Origin: a virus
Reading direction: 5' to 3' (one strand)
DNA: 32,328 nt
IMG/VR virus record: IMGVR_UViG_3300011115_000096
Span: 1-32,328 of that record
Positions 6,631-11,954 of the stretch are shown here, piece after piece. Below the pieces are notes generated by a model. That model was not told the origin of the DNA, searched no databases, and was given only the letters and a program-made list of their open reading frames with translations. Made by a program: the position numbers and the translations under genes. Within the stretch, counting starts at the first letter, position 1, and each line of letters begins with the position of its first letter.

Positions 6631-6815
6631 AAAAGAAAAAACCCCATGATGTTTTGGTGGGGCAAGTCCCGTTGGCATGGGCAAAGTGTTAGTTCGCCAA
6701 GAGTCTTCAGGGTTTCCCCTGCCGTGGTTGCCCACACTAGACACTTCTTTCATGCCCCACCGAAAAACCATGGGGTTAACTGCTCTTGGCTAACTATCAG
6801 ATTGCCACATCTGAC
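6631..6815 (-). ncRNA. Candidate structured phage ncRNA, about 185 nt
   Basis: The predicted transcript starts at G (6815), 7 nt after a perfect TATAAT. Elements in order on the minus strand: a 5' hairpin UCAGAU/AUCUGA (6814-6797); a 27-nt closing helix between 6777-6751 and 6666-6640 (23 of 27 positions pair); a helix AAGUGUCU/AGACUCUU (6746-6739 with 6706-6699, one U-U mismatch). That helix encloses hairpins GUGG-GCAA-CCAC (6735-6724) and CAGGG-GAAA-CCCUG (6721-6708), both GNRA loops. Then comes hairpin GGCGAA/UUUGCC (6698-6693 with 6685-6680), whose loop CUAAC (6692-6688) can pair with GUUAG (6794-6790) as a pseudoknot. The closing helix is followed by UUUUUUCUUUU, an intrinsic-terminator-like end. 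No Rfam family is recognised by eye; function unknown. Confidence 0.75.
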
Positions 6816-6821
6816 GTTTAA

Positions 6822-6849
6822 ATTATACACAGTTTTTTGCTAGTAGCAA
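6822..6849 (-). promoter_or_regulatory. Sigma70-type promoter for the ncRNA
   Basis: Minus strand: -35 TTGCTA (6849-6844), 16-bp spacer, -10 TATAAT (6827-6822, perfect consensus). Predicted +1 is the G at 6815. The -35 overlaps the last codons of the Cys-rich peptide gene. It shares -35 sequence and spacer length with the promoter of the Cro-like gene. Confidence 0.75.
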
Positions 6850-6989
6850 GTGGTGTTGCAATTACTGCCATAACAGCAAGTTGTGCAAGTCACCATGCGC
6901 CCATTCATTGTGTAGGTGCTGTAGGTGCAAGATGCCCAAACCAACGTGGTGCTGGCAGCAAACCAAATAGCCAAAAGTGCTTTTTTCAT
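6840..6989 (-). CDS. Small Cys-rich exported peptide, 49 aa
   Basis: MKKALLAIWFAASTTLVWA forms a classic signal peptide, with likely cleavage after Ala19. The mature part of about 30 residues has six Cys (21, 35, 38, 39, 44, 48) in a Tyr/Thr/Asn-rich context (CTYSTYTMNGRM ... TTCCYGSNCNTTC), suggesting up to three disulfides in the periplasm. A lipoprotein alternative (Cys21 as +1) is weaker because position -3 is Trp. The ATG has AAGGA six bases upstream and overlaps the Cro-like stop (ATGA). Similar CTYSTYT peptides occur in phages and related bacteria without known function; envelope modification or superinfection exclusion is a guess. Confidence 0.75.
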   Translation of the reverse strand: MKKALLAIWFAASTTLVWASCTYSTYTMNGRMVTCTTCCYGSNCNTTCY

Positions 6990-7150
6990 GTTTTTCCTTT
7001 TAAAAACCAATTTGGGCGCAATGCCATCAATTGCCAAATTCTTGCTTCGGGCACAGTTACCCATTGAGATACCGCCGCCCTGTTAATCTTAAGAATCCTT
7101 GCAAGCTCACTTTGTGACCCTGCCAACTGGACTAATTGCTCTTTTGTCAT
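6986..7150 (-). CDS. Cro/YdaS-like small HTH repressor, 54 aa
   Basis: Reads MTKEQLVQLAGSQSELARIL..., then KINRAAVSQW, ending FLKGKT. SQSELARILKINRAAVSQW (13-30 approx.) is a helix-turn-helix with the Gln/Ser-x-Ala...Val-Ser-x-Trp pattern of Cro and YdaS proteins, and the WxVPxARxWQL segment after it is typical of these short regulators. It would bind operators in the divergent control region and switch the early genes. The stop overlaps the exported-peptide ATG. No SD precedes its ATG, and the promoter at 7157-7184 places +1 on this ATG, so the mRNA is probably leaderless. Confidence 0.85.
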   Translation of the reverse strand: MTKEQLVQLAGSQSELARILKINRAAVSQWVTVPEARIWQLMALRPNWFLKGKT

Positions 7151-7156
7151 CTGAGC

Positions 7157-7184
7157 ATTGTAAGGTAGATTAACAAAATAGCAA
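7157..7184 (-). promoter_or_regulatory. Leftward early promoter of the Cro-like gene (leaderless)
   Basis: Minus strand: -35 TTGCTA (7184-7179), 16-bp spacer, -10 TACAAT (7162-7157), then six bases to the ATG at 7150, which is the expected +1. A TTAACA half-site (7170-7175) lies in the spacer, so repressor binding there would block this promoter. Motif quality is good but untested. Confidence 0.65.
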
Positions 7185-7212
7185 CATTAGGGAAAGTCCC
7201 TATAAAAAAGAC

Positions 7213-7241
7213 TTGACTCAATGTTAATTGTGCTTAACAAT
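7213..7241 (+). promoter_or_regulatory. Rightward early promoter
   Basis: -35 TTGACT (7213-7218), 17-bp spacer, -10 AACAAT (7236-7241; 4 of 6 match). It is the only good candidate ahead of the rightward operon, whose first gene starts at 7285 with an AAGGA SD. The -10 overlaps a perfect palindrome (7222-7239), consistent with a repressible promoter. Confidence 0.6.
7222..7239. promoter_or_regulatory. Candidate operator palindrome
   Basis: TGTTAATTGTGCTTAACA: 6-bp half-sites TGTTAA/TTAACA with a 6-bp centre, covering the spacer and -10 of the rightward promoter. Related half-sites TTAACA at 7170-7175 (in the leftward promoter) and TGTTAA at 7081-7086 (inside the Cro-like gene) suggest a multi-operator switch. 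Confidence 0.55.
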
Positions 7242-7284
7242 ACACCCATGCCCTGAACTTCTCGGGGTCTTTTAAGGAAACTAA

Positions 7285-7545
7285 ATGAAAGCAATCATCA
7301 AATCAGCTTTAGCAATTGACGAGCTGGCAAACAATTTAAAGCAAATCGCACAAGACGATAAAAAAGAAGTCACTCAATATACAGTCGCTGAAATTGTGCA
7401 TGAGGCCAAATATATTTTGAGCTGCTTCCATGAAGATGGTCATATGAACAATGAAGACTTAATTGGAGATAACGGCCCAGAGCAACAAATGTGGGCGCGT
7501 TCTGAGGTTCGCAAACTCAAAGCATTCATCAAAAAATTCGGTTAA
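7285..7545 (+). CDS. First gene of the rightward early operon, hypothetical
   Basis: 86 aa, mixed charge, mostly helical; no motif recognised. The ATG is preceded by AAGGA at seven bases, and the leader from the predicted promoter is about 35-40 nt. Residues 57-72 (NEDLIGDNGPEQQMWA) are acidic and the C-terminus is basic (RKLKAFIKKFG). First genes of phage early operons often encode host-takeover proteins, but nothing in the sequence shows this here. Confidence 0.75.
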   Translation: MKAIIKSALAIDELANNLKQIAQDDKKEVTQYTVAEIVHEAKYILSCFHEDGHMNNEDLIGDNGPEQQMWARSEVRKLKAFIKKFG

Positions 7546-7552
7546 ATAAACC

Positions 7553-7672
7553 ATGTACTCAGAAATTGACGAATCAGAATGGGCTTGGGAAAAAATCCTA
7601 ACCCGCCGCATACACCCAGACGATCAACCCACACCGGATGAAGAAGATGAAACACCCACGGACGATGAATGA
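7553..7672 (+). CDS. Very acidic 39-aa protein
   Basis: Starts MYSEIDESEWAWEKILTRRI and continues into a strongly acidic tail (PDEEDETPTDDE). It fills the short gap between two genes with no other reading and overlaps the next start by 8 bp. No clear SD is seen before the ATG, so support is from position and composition only. Small acidic early proteins may mimic DNA or bind basic host proteins, but that is speculation. Confidence 0.5.
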   Translation: MYSEIDESEWAWEKILTRRIHPDDQPTPDEEDETPTDDE

Positions 7673-7814
7673 GGCATTTCCTCACACAATGGAATACGGC
7701 GCGGCAATAGAAATCCATGTTGCCCATCACACCCTTGCCGAAAAAGTAATCAGGGTTTTGGCCTTGGTTGGTTTTATTGTGCTGGCCCTCGACTTTCTTG
7801 TTTGGAGGCCGTGA
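7665..7814 (+). CDS. Small single-membrane-segment protein, 49 aa
   Basis: MNEAFPHTMEYGAAIEIHVA leads into a hydrophobic stretch VIRVLALVGFIVLALDFLVW near the C-terminus, long enough for one membrane span, ending RP. An internal ATG at 7689 is an alternative start. The stop lies just before the next ATG, whose SD (GGAGG) sits in the last codons. Function unknown. Confidence 0.55.
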   Translation: MNEAFPHTMEYGAAIEIHVAHHTLAEKVIRVLALVGFIVLALDFLVWRP

Positions 7815-7815
7815 A

Positions 7816-8097
7816 ATGAAGATCAAACTTACCGCCCATATTCACTACTTTAAATATTCTTGGCAAGATAAAGGCGAATTTCAAATTTGGTATGCCAAGT
7901 TAAAAGACGATGAAGACCGCACTTACGTTTGTGAGCAAGTGGTTGAGGTTGAAGTGCCTGACGATTACGATCCACGCGCACAGCAAATTGCAGCGTTGGA
8001 AAAGCAACGGCAAAAAGTCATGGCTGACTATCACAAGACAGTCACAGAAATTAACGACCGCATCAGCAAATTGCAAGCCTTGGAGTGCACAGCATGA
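7816..8097 (+). CDS. Hypothetical protein with C-terminal coiled coil
   Basis: 93 aa from the ATG at 7816, chosen because GGAGG lies seven bases upstream; the longer in-frame extension from 7768 covers the previous gene and is rejected. The N-terminal half has beta-like character (KIKLTAHIHYFKYS, YAKLKDDEDRTYVC). Residues from about 58 form a coiled coil (QQIAALEKQRQKVMADYHK). No catalytic motif. It ends in an ATGA overlap. Confidence 0.75.
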   Translation: MKIKLTAHIHYFKYSWQDKGEFQIWYAKLKDDEDRTYVCEQVVEVEVPDDYDPRAQQIAALEKQRQKVMADYHKTVTEINDRISKLQALECTA

Positions 8098-8291
8098 ACG
8101 CAGACGAAATCATTGACAACATCAAATTTATTGCTGACAAGCAGTATGAAGGCGAACCAGCCGCCAACCGCTTGGCATATCACGTTGGTCTGCTTGAGTC
8201 CCATTTGCGGGGTTACATCCAGACCGCCGAGATTGCACAGGAATACATCAAAGAATTGCAGACCCAATTAACAGCAAAGGAATCAGAATAA
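8094..8291 (+). CDS. Small helical hypothetical protein, 65 aa
   Basis: Starts MNADEIIDNIKFIADKQYEG at the ATG that overlaps the previous stop; GGAG stands about ten bases upstream. Predicted all helical, ending in KELQTQLTAKESE. It precedes the Erf gene with a one-base overlap. Such small helical proteins often sit next to phage annealing proteins; no function can be read. Confidence 0.75.
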   Translation: MNADEIIDNIKFIADKQYEGEPAANRLAYHVGLLESHLRGYIQTAEIAQEYIKELQTQLTAKESE

Positions 8292-8869
8292 TGGAAACCC
8301 CAATTGGCCCAAAAATAGCCGCCGCATTTGTCAAAGCCCAAGCCCAGTTTGGCAAGGCGCTAAAAACGTCTGTAAACCCTCATTTCAAATCTAAGTATGC
8401 TGACCTCAGTTCTTGCATTGACGCTGTTGTAGGGGCTTTAAACGCCAACGGCATAGGTCTTATGCAACGCACCTATGAATGCAAAGACGGGGTGATGGTT
8501 GAAACCATATTTGTGCATGAATCTGGGGAAGTAATGGAGTGCGGCCTACTCCATGTCCCGGCAAGCAAGCACGATGCAATGGGGTTTGGTTCGGCCTTGA
8601 CTTACGCTCGGCGTTATAGCCTTTTAGCCGCCTCTGGCCTCGCCCCAGACGATGATGATGGTGTAGCCGCCAGTCGCCCTACCCCTAAGATTGACGCTGG
8701 AATGATGGCAGACCACATTGCCGCAATAGATGCCAGCGCCAACAAAGAAGAATTGCAAACCGCCTACAAATCAGCTTATGAGGCTTGCCAAGGTGATCAG
8801 GCTTGGATTGCCAAGGTGATCAAAGCCAAGGCAGACCGCATAGCCAAAGCAAAGGAAAAACATGAGTGA
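8291..8869 (+). CDS. erf: ERF-family single-strand annealing protein
   Basis: 192 aa. N-terminal IAAAFVKAQAQFGKALKTSVNP...FKSKYADLSSCIDAVVGALN, then GIGLMQRT and a MGFGSALTYARRYSLLAASGLAPDDDDG segment (about 97-125) are the hallmark of the ERF superfamily. These proteins bind single-stranded DNA and anneal complementary strands. They work with the following exonuclease as a two-component recombinase to circularise the genome or make concatemers. The C-terminal third is helical and variable, as usual. It overlaps the exonuclease gene by 8 bp. Confidence 0.92.
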   Translation: METPIGPKIAAAFVKAQAQFGKALKTSVNPHFKSKYADLSSCIDAVVGALNANGIGLMQRTYECKDGVMVETIFVHESGEVMECGLLHVPASKHDAMGFGSALTYARRYSLLAASGLAPDDDDGVAASRPTPKIDAGMMADHIAAIDASANKEELQTAYKSAYEACQGDQAWIAKVIKAKADRIAKAKEKHE

Positions 8870-9488
8870 CGAACAACGCACAGAGGAATGGTTTACCGCC
8901 CGTCTGGGCAAGGTAACCGCCAGCAGGGTCAATGATGTTATGGCTAAAACCAAAACAGGCTACTCGGCAAGCCGGGATAGCTACATGACGCAATTAGTCC
9001 TTGAGCGCATCACCCAGACCAAGGCCGAGGGGTTTACCTCTCAGGCTATGCAATGGGGGGTTGAACAAGAACCATTTGCACGGGCCGCTTATGAGGCCGC
9101 ACAAGGCGTTATGGTGGAAGAAGTGGGGTTTATACCCCATCCCACGATTGACATGGCTGGTGCGTCCCCTGATGGCCTTGTTGGGGACGATGGCATGGTA
9201 GAAATCAAATGCCCCGAGAGCAAGGGAATGCTGGAGACCTTGTTAACCCAAAAAGTACCCGCCAAGTATTTTGCACAAATGCAATTTCAAATGGCTTGTA
9301 CTGGGCGCAAGTTTAACGATTATTGTGTGTTTGACCCCAGAATGCCGCCCAAAGCACAGCTATTTGTCACCCGCATCCCACGGGATAACGCATTTATCAC
9401 CGAGATGGAAGCCGAGATTGTTAAATTCTTAGCCGAAGTCGATTCCCAAGTTCAGCAGTTAAACCAATACATTGAAAGCCAACCATGA
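8862..9488 (+). CDS. Lambda-type (YqaJ) exonuclease
   Basis: 208 aa. The RTEEWFTARLGKVTASRVNDVM opening is typical of YqaJ viral recombinases (split here: TEEWFTARLGKVTAS at 7-21). The catalytic set is Asp104 (GASPDGLVG) and Glu114/Lys116 (MVEIKCP), with conserved Glu in WGVEQEPFAR (65-74) and a Gln helix YFAQMQFQMACTGR. It degrades one strand of duplex ends 5'-3' to give 3' tails for Erf. Overlaps Erf upstream and the SSB-like gene downstream (ATGA). Confidence 0.92.
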   Translation: MSDEQRTEEWFTARLGKVTASRVNDVMAKTKTGYSASRDSYMTQLVLERITQTKAEGFTSQAMQWGVEQEPFARAAYEAAQGVMVEEVGFIPHPTIDMAGASPDGLVGDDGMVEIKCPESKGMLETLLTQKVPAKYFAQMQFQMACTGRKFNDYCVFDPRMPPKAQLFVTRIPRDNAFITEMEAEIVKFLAEVDSQVQQLNQYIESQP

Positions 9489-9733
9489 GCAAAATCAAAA
9501 AAGAAATCACCGCAATTGTCGGTCAGTACACCAACAAAGAAGGCCAGACCAAGAATCGCTATCAGCGCATTGGGTCAATCATTGACACCAAAAATGGCGA
9601 TATGCTCAAACTGGACGTTATTCCTCTCAAAGAAAACGGGTGGGACGGCTGGGCATACATCAATGACCCACGCCCATACGAACCCAAATTGCAAGGTTTG
9701 CCAGCAGATAACGATGACGATATGCCCTTTTAA
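9485..9733 (+). CDS. Small SSB-like protein with acidic DDDMPF tip
   Basis: 82 aa, a short beta-strand core (EITAIVGQYTNKEGQTKNRY, then IGSIIDTKNGDMLKLDVIPL) compatible with an OB-fold hairpin. It has a Gly/Trp/Tyr segment and an acidic tail NDDDDMPF-like (DNDDDMPF). Such a C-terminal tip is the protein-interaction motif of bacterial SSBs, used to bind DNA repair and replication enzymes. It lies directly after Erf and exonuclease, completing a recombination module. It is shorter than cellular SSB, so assignment rests on tip, strand pattern and context. Confidence 0.65.
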   Translation: MSKIKKEITAIVGQYTNKEGQTKNRYQRIGSIIDTKNGDMLKLDVIPLKENGWDGWAYINDPRPYEPKLQGLPADNDDDMPF

Positions 9734-9735
9734 TC

Positions 9736-10035
9736 ATGTTTGAATTTATATTTCCACGAGTGCGTAAATCTGACCCGTTGACCTCGTTTGAGGCAGCGGA
9801 TTCAGCCAAGGAATTGGCTAAAAAGCACGGGCTACAAATTGTTGCCTGTCTTACCCAGCACGGGCCGCAAGGCAAAGACGGCATCGCCGCCCACACAGGG
9901 TTGGATGGCAATCAAGTGGCACGGCGTTTGAAAGAATTGGAAACACTAGGGTTTATTGGTTTGACAGGCAAAACAGTCAAATCTAAGTCAAACCGCCAAG
10001 AACGGGAATGGCGCATTTTGGGAGATATAGCATGA
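9736..10035 (+). CDS. Winged-helix DNA-binding protein
   Basis: 99 aa. IVACLTQHGPQGKDGIAAHT (35-54), then GLDGNQVARRLKELETLGFIGLTG form a winged helix of the MarR/ArsR-like type, with the recognition helix around NQVARRLKELE. The C-terminus is basic (KTVKSKSNRQEREW). The N-terminal SFEAADSAK segment recurs in phage proteins of this type. A role in early-gene regulation or in recognising replication sites is possible. Starts two bases after the previous stop and ends in an ATGA overlap. Confidence 0.75.
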   Translation: MFEFIFPRVRKSDPLTSFEAADSAKELAKKHGLQIVACLTQHGPQGKDGIAAHTGLDGNQVARRLKELETLGFIGLTGKTVKSKSNRQEREWRILGDIA

Positions 10036-10286
10036 CCCCAGAGGATGAGGCTTTTGATGATCTTGCAAAACGCCAAGGATATTGGTCTATGCAGGGTTCA
10101 CGCAAACATCAAATTGCAAAAATAGCCCATGAGGATGTGCATACCCACCCTGCTGAATTTGCTTATTTGATACGCAATGACGTTATTGAAGAAATAGCAC
10201 AGCATTTGGAAACAAAATTTGCAGGGCCGTTTGGTCGGTCTACTGTTGAATCATTTTCAATGTATATCAGGAATATGAAGAAATGA
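10032..10286 (+). CDS. Hypothetical early protein, 84 aa
   Basis: Starts MTPEDEAFDDLAKRQGYWSM at an ATG in the previous stop (ATGA), with GGAGA about seven bases upstream; an in-frame ATG at 10008 is rejected because it lies inside the previous gene without an SD. Helical, slightly basic at the end. No motif recognised. The base composition becomes more A/T-rich here than in the recombination genes, as in the next two genes. Confidence 0.75.
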   Translation: MTPEDEAFDDLAKRQGYWSMQGSRKHQIAKIAHEDVHTHPAEFAYLIRNDVIEEIAQHLETKFAGPFGRSTVESFSMYIRNMKK

Positions 10287-11005
10287 CACAAGAAGCATTG
10301 AAGCTGGCGCTTGAGGCGATGGAATCTGTAACTGTTGAATGCAATAATTTTCATCACCCAAAAAAAGACCAAAACCATGATTGGGCAAAGTGTCCACCTG
10401 TTGCCAGATGGGACAAAGCCATCACCGCCATCAAAGAAGCCTTGGCACAGCCAGAGCAATCATCGACGGTGGGCTACGCCAAGAAAATCGAAAGCCTGAT
10501 TGCTGAGCGTGACGCTTTGAAAGCAAAACTGGCAGAGCAGCCAGAGCAAGAGCCTGTGGCGTGGGGCGTTGATTGGGGTAGGGCTGGTGACATTCCTTGT
10601 GTCAGCATCATCAAGCGGATACCTAACGGCGGCATTGAGGTAATGGCAGTTGAGTATGCGCCATACAGTTACACAACCCCACCACAGCAAGAGCCTGTGA
10701 TTGACAAATCTACGGCGAAACGCATTGCAACTGCATTAGGATGGACACCACCCCGCACATGGATTGGGCTGACGGATGAGGAGATTGATTACTTAATCCA
10801 TTTGGCATATACAGGTGATGAGGAGTTTGTGCAAACCATTGAGGCTAAATTAAAGGAAAAGAATTTACCTTGTATTAATCCAAAATGGATTTGGTTAACA
10901 GAAAAAGAACATGCCGACATTGCTGTTGAGTGCGGTTGTATGAGTGCTGATTGGGTGTTTTACGGTGCGGCAGTTGAGCGCAATGTCAAGGAGCGCAATA
11001 CATGA
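10283..11005 (+). CDS. Modular early protein with EQEPVAW and WIGLT segments
   Basis: 240 aa built of recognisable pieces. Residues 1-55 are a helical ALKLALEAMESV...AITAIKEALAQPEQ segment; about 60-90 is a coiled coil ending in AEQPEQEPVAWG; a second short repeat is PPQQEPVI; and the C-terminus has WIGLTDEEID ... EAKLKEKN. The 'EALAQPEQEPVAW' and 'W[IV]GLTDEE' modules recur in shuffled order in phage proteins of proteobacteria; their function is unknown. It contains an exact 14-nt direct repeat at the two EQEPV/QQEPV sites. ATGA overlaps at both ends. Confidence 0.75.
   Translation: MTQEALKLALEAMESVTVECNNFHHPKKDQNHDWAKCPPVARWDKAITAIKEALAQPEQSSTVGYAKKIESLIAERDALKAKLAEQPEQEPVAWGVDWGRAGDIPCVSIIKRIPNGGIEVMAVEYAPYSYTTPPQQEPVIDKSTAKRIATALGWTPPRTWIGLTDEEIDYLIHLAYTGDEEFVQTIEAKLKEKNLPCINPKWIWLTEKEHADIAVECGCMSADWVFYGAAVERNVKERNT
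10545..10699 (+). repeat. 14-nt direct repeat inside the modular gene
   Basis: AGCAAGAGCCTGTG occurs at 10545-10558 and again at 10686-10699, in the same reading frame (QEPV). It marks duplicated linker modules and could mediate module shuffling by recombination. Confidence 0.8.
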
Positions 11006-11259
11006 CACCAAAACAAGAAGATGCGTTGCGTGAATATCTGCAAGAGAGCATAGTGCCATTGATCGAAGAAGTACTTGTCAAGAAGTTGGGGCAAGCCATG
11101 ACTTTTGCAAAGGAAGAACTTATTAAGCCAAAACGTGAGTGGATAGGGCTAACGGAAGATGAGCGAGATACTATTTTGAGATCAGATGGCAGTATTTTTG
11201 ATTTAACAGAAGCCAAACTCAAGCAAAAGAACGGCTATGCCGAGGAGAAGAACACATGA
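11002..11259 (+). CDS. Second WIGLT-module protein, 85 aa
   Basis: Residues 1-45 are helical (EDALREYLQESIVPLIEEVL). REWIGLTEDERDTIL and LTEAKLKQKNGYAEEKNT then repeat the C-terminal module of the preceding 240-aa protein (WIGLTDEEID...EAKLKEKN...KERNT). The two genes therefore look like products of a local duplication or of shared module exchange. ATGA overlaps at both ends keep it in the operon. Role unknown. Confidence 0.75.
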   Translation: MTPKQEDALREYLQESIVPLIEEVLVKKLGQAMTFAKEELIKPKREWIGLTEDERDTILRSDGSIFDLTEAKLKQKNGYAEEKNT

Positions 11260-11714
11260 ACGGCGAAATATTGCCGGGAATTAAAGTTGTAAGCAATTAC
11301 AAATTTTTGGACAATCGAGGCTATTTTGTAGAATTGTGGAATTCTGAAATTCCTATGCGAGGCAGCTATCGCCAGCTTAATTGTGCTTTTTCAACGTTTG
11401 GTGTTTTACGGGGAATGCACTACCAAGATCAAACAAAGTTTGTCATGCCAATTGTGGGCAAGATATTTGATGTGGTATTAGACCCAAACACAGGCAAATG
11501 GTTTGGAATTGAATTAGATACCTTCAAAGGTTTATTGATACCGCCACAATATGCTCATGGGTATCTGGTGCTGTCTGCCGAGGCAATTGTGCAATATGTT
11601 GTTGATGCTCCTTATGATCAAAGCAAAGAAAAATTATACAAATGGGATCAATTCAACATTGAATGGCCCACATCCATAACTCCAGTTTTATCTCAGAAAG
11701 ATGCACAAGTATGA
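11256..11714 (+). CDS. dTDP-4-dehydrorhamnose 3,5-epimerase-family protein (RmlC-like)
   Basis: 152 aa cupin-type sugar epimerase. DNRGYFVELW (19-28) matches the DxRGxF nucleotide-binding signature, RGMHYQ (52-57) holds the catalytic His55, and PPQYAHGYLVLS matches the FAHGFxVLS strand. Rml-type enzymes epimerise C3/C5 of dTDP-4-keto-6-deoxyglucose on the way to rhamnose. It is shorter than full RmlC (about 180 aa) at the C-terminus, so it may act on a different nucleotide sugar or have a non-enzymatic role. Placement in the early recombination operon, away from the glycosyltransferases, is unusual. In-frame ATGA overlaps at both ends argue against a recent insertion. Confidence 0.85.
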   Translation: MNGEILPGIKVVSNYKFLDNRGYFVELWNSEIPMRGSYRQLNCAFSTFGVLRGMHYQDQTKFVMPIVGKIFDVVLDPNTGKWFGIELDTFKGLLIPPQYAHGYLVLSAEAIVQYVVDAPYDQSKEKLYKWDQFNIEWPTSITPVLSQKDAQV

Positions 11715-11866
11715 AAGCCAGACAAGTATTTATTGCCCTCATGACAGGCAAGGGTTATTCAGAAAAAGAATTAGCATGGGACGGGGAAAAGTTTACCCAT
11801 CAAAACATGGTAATGCGCTGGAACTACTTTTTAATGGGCTGGGAAATGCGGGGTGTATGTGATTGA
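11711..11866 (+). CDS. Small hypothetical protein, 51 aa
   Basis: Starts MKARQVFIALMTGKGYSEKE at an ATG in the epimerase stop (ATGA); a longer in-frame form beginning at 11663 is rejected because it lies in the epimerase. The Trp-rich end (DGEKFTHQNMVMRWNYFLMGWEM) looks genuinely coded and resembles small phage proteins with repeated aromatic positions. Function unknown. Confidence 0.7.
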   Translation: MKARQVFIALMTGKGYSEKELAWDGEKFTHQNMVMRWNYFLMGWEMRGVCD

Positions 11867-11954
11867 AATATTTTTGCTTTTGAGTTTGGGCGGCGCAATT
11901 ACAATTGTTGCCGGATGGCTATTCGTTCAAATTCTGTTATGGGCCGAGGAATAG
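11859..11954 (+). CDS. Tiny membrane peptide, 31 aa, GTG start
   Basis: Reads MIEIFLLLSLGGAITIVAGW then LFVQILLWAEE: almost entirely one hydrophobic span. GTG start at 11859, overlapping the previous gene by 8 bp, with GGGG a few bases upstream. Last gene of the rightward operon; its 3' end overlaps the convergent lysozyme gene by 18 bp. Could be a small membrane effector; kept at modest confidence because of its size. Confidence 0.45.
   Translation: MIEIFLLLSLGGAITIVAGWLFVQILLWAEE

Noticed and set aside
6379-6771. 130-aa minus-strand ORF
   Set aside because: It begins inside the closing helix of the predicted RNA, runs through the terminator, has no SD, and its sequence is rich in Arg, Trp, His and Pro without protein-like patterning.
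6640-6777. Retron msr-msd or transposon terminal inverted repeats
   Set aside because: No reverse transcriptase or transposase lies nearby, and the repeats are followed by a U-tract and enclose GNRA hairpins, which fits a structured RNA better.
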